DNA from: Dryomyza anilis
Taxonomy: Eukaryota; Arthropoda; Insecta; Diptera; Dryomyzidae
DNA: 64,000 bases
Assembly: GCA_951804985.1 (NCBI GenBank)
Contig: OX638132.1
Location: forward strand, 25,874,440-25,938,439
Reading direction: 5' to 3'
The notes under the pieces are model-generated. The model was not told where the DNA came from and searched no databases. It saw nothing but the letters and a program-made list of their open reading frames with translations. Positions 62,651-64,000 of this stretch are shown here, one piece after another (the stretch's first letter is position 1; every line of letters starts with the position of its first letter). The position numbers and the translations under genes are program-made.

Positions 62651-62956
62651 AATAATAGTTTGGCTCTACAGTCCTGTATAGAACTTCGGCCGAGCTCTCT
62701 CACCATTTTGAGCTGTGCGTGTTATATTTGTACTCAAAGTGGTGGGACGTACAGTTTATTGCCGAATCCGAACGGCGGGTGAGAGCTTTTCATGGGCAAT
62801 AGTTTTACTCTCGAAGGTTTGCCATTTACTGACGAGAGATAGCGCGGTATAGAAAAATGTTTCTATGAAAAGATGTTGTTAGCCCCAGTCCAGGCTTGAA
62901 CCGGGGACCTTTCGGCTCGCAGTCCAACGCACTAACCACTGAGCTACCGCGGCTAC
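62651..62956 (-). mobile_element. tRNA-derived SINE with 10-bp target duplication, nested in hAT-like element
   Basis: Full-length copy with an intact A-box-like 'tagctcagtgg' and B-box-like 'ggttcaagcc' on the minus strand. It is flanked by 'aatatttaat' at 62641-62650 and 62957-62966. It inserted into the hAT-like element, so it is younger than that element. Confidence 0.9.
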
Positions 62957-63088
62957 AATATTTAATCATAAAATAAATTAATAAAGTAACAGAAAATAAA
63001 CAAAAAATTACATCAATACAATTAAAATATTTGCTGAAACGGCCTGTGCGTGTCCGTGCCATCAAAAACAGCCACGAGCTCATCTCTA

Positions 63089-63739
63089 TTTTGAAATATT
63101 TGAAGTACTGAGAAGTCTCCGACAAAACGCAGCGAAAAATGCCTACCATGTAGGTTCAATTTGATACTCGTTATCGTAATGGTGTGATTTCTCGTATTTA
63201 TCATATTATAATTCTAAGATGTACGGAGATATCGTAACGAGATAATGAAGTTTTCTCATTACGAGAATTATTTCTAAATCAAACCGATAGAGAAACTCAA
63301 TTTGTAGTGAACACCACAGACAAATCGATTCTATACAATGAGAATGTTACGATAAAACACGCTATATCTTTCAGAAATCTCCAAATATTTGGGTACGAAA
63401 TTGCGTTTACGAGCTATAGACAAAGAAAATTCAAAGCTTGACCAAAAAAATCGATTTCAAAACATCTTTAAAACACCATTTAAGAAGCACGGGACGCCTA
63501 AGAAGAACAAGAACTCGAATACTTCTACCTAGAATAAGTGTACCATGGAAAATATATAGTTAATTCGTCTCGGAGTGAGGCATCGAAGAGTTTCGAAACA
63601 GCAGATTTTCATGTAACACATGAAATTATATTTTGAAAAAAAAAAACAGTTCGTAAATACAAACAAAAGTTGGTAAGTAACGAAAAATTGTAAAAAAAAT
63701 ACACAAAAAAAACCTTTATAATTAATTAACAAACCTTCT
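63089..63739. other. Continuation of the split repeat and AT-rich spacer
   Basis: 63090-63170 continues the repeat begun at 61435-61520 ('tgcctaccatgtaggttca' compares with 'tacctactatgtaggtaca' at 44640). The rest has no recognisable gene or structure. Confidence 0.4.
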
Positions 63740-63885
63740 GCGGCATCTCACCTCAGCCAATGATTTATGGTCAGCCGGCACTTTTTCTGGCCTCCAGCGA
63801 CATTCAAAGTCACGACAAAAGTCAGCATAAATGTCAAATTATAGACTGACAGACCATTGACTAACTGCCAACTGTCAGTTGGCAA
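63740..63885 (-). promoter_or_regulatory. Compositionally distinct island, candidate conserved regulatory element or 5' exon
   Basis: Roughly 45% G+C in an otherwise about 25-30% G+C region. On the minus strand it includes 'tttatgctgacttttgtcg', 'ggaggccagaaaaagtgcc', 'gaccataaatcattggctg' and a donor-like 'ctgaggtgaga'. A 17-bp palindrome 'gccaactgtcagttggc' lies at 63867-63883. The short reading frames are not recognisable as protein. It may be an untranslated exon or enhancer of the peptidase gene, or of a gene beyond the window. Confidence 0.3.
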
Positions 63886-64000
63886 TGAATTTTAATTTTT
63901 TTTTTTTGAAAAAAAAAAGTAGCTTTTTAGCACATGCAGCACATTTTAATCAACATTTAATTTCAACACGCATTTACATTCAAGACTGTAAACGCATGTC

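Larger units (their letters stand above)
61521..63088. mobile_element. Non-autonomous hAT-like element with duplicated end and SINE insertion
   Basis: TIRs: left 'TAGAGATAAGCGC'; right, in complement, 'TAGAGATGAGCTC'. The 8-bp flanks are 'tttcgaaa' (61513-61520) and 'ttttgaaa' (63089-63096), one mismatch, as expected of an aged hAT target duplication. The insertion splits a repeat that is intact at 44500-44710, confirming the boundaries. Subterminal 'cgtgcgtg' and 'gtccgtgc' words recur at the left and in complement near 63040-63060. There is no transposase. The interior contains the 461-bp tandem duplication and a SINE. Confidence 0.75.

Overview
The window is insect nuclear DNA, most likely from a schizophoran fly and quite possibly a tephritid fruit fly. 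It is AT-rich and has short fly-style introns. It carries conserved fly gene families, tRNA-derived SINEs and many small terminal-inverted-repeat (TIR) elements. It also holds a mariner relic with DD41D spacing, the type described as the 'rosa' group in tephritids. The species assignment is inference.

Layout. (1) 1-184 is the last coding exon of a LIM-domain gene, recognisable as the C-terminus of the Smallish/LMO7 type, on the + strand. (2) About 1000-29227 is one uninterrupted satellite array of about 200 copies of a 138-bp monomer. It shows internal zones, higher-order duplications and a recurrent 31-bp internal duplication centred on a small dyad. (3) 29228-30727 is AT-rich spacer with an old SINE. 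(4) 30728-35124 is a complete BTB-BACK-Kelch gene on the - strand (5 coding exons, 532 aa). Its 2.6-kb last intron holds a deleted mariner and a TA-flanked repeat. (5) 35125-40483 is transposon-rich spacer. It contains a hAT-like element with 8-bp target duplications and a TA-flanked element nested inside it. It also contains a second TA-flanked repeat carrying a TATA/initiator promoter, an 86-codon ORF and a hairpin, and a relic satellite that appears to share ancestry with the 138-bp array. (6) 40484-49337 is a neprilysin-like M13 metallopeptidase on the - strand with nine coding exons visible; only the exon with the start codon is missing. (7) 49338-64000 has no recognisable coding exon. 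It is probably the 5' intron or upstream region of the peptidase gene. It holds a nested minisatellite, three more SINEs, MITE pairs, a roughly 1-kb foldback, a second hAT-like element with a tandemly duplicated end, and two GC-richer islands that may be promoter or conserved regulatory DNA.

The three genes are not an operon and nothing suggests a shared pathway: a cytoskeletal/junctional LIM protein, a probable Cullin-3 adaptor and a membrane peptidase. The unusual content is the repeat biology: a gene-proximal megasatellite with readable homogenisation history, and a small promoter-bearing TA element. No CRISPR array, rRNA gene or functional tRNA gene was seen.
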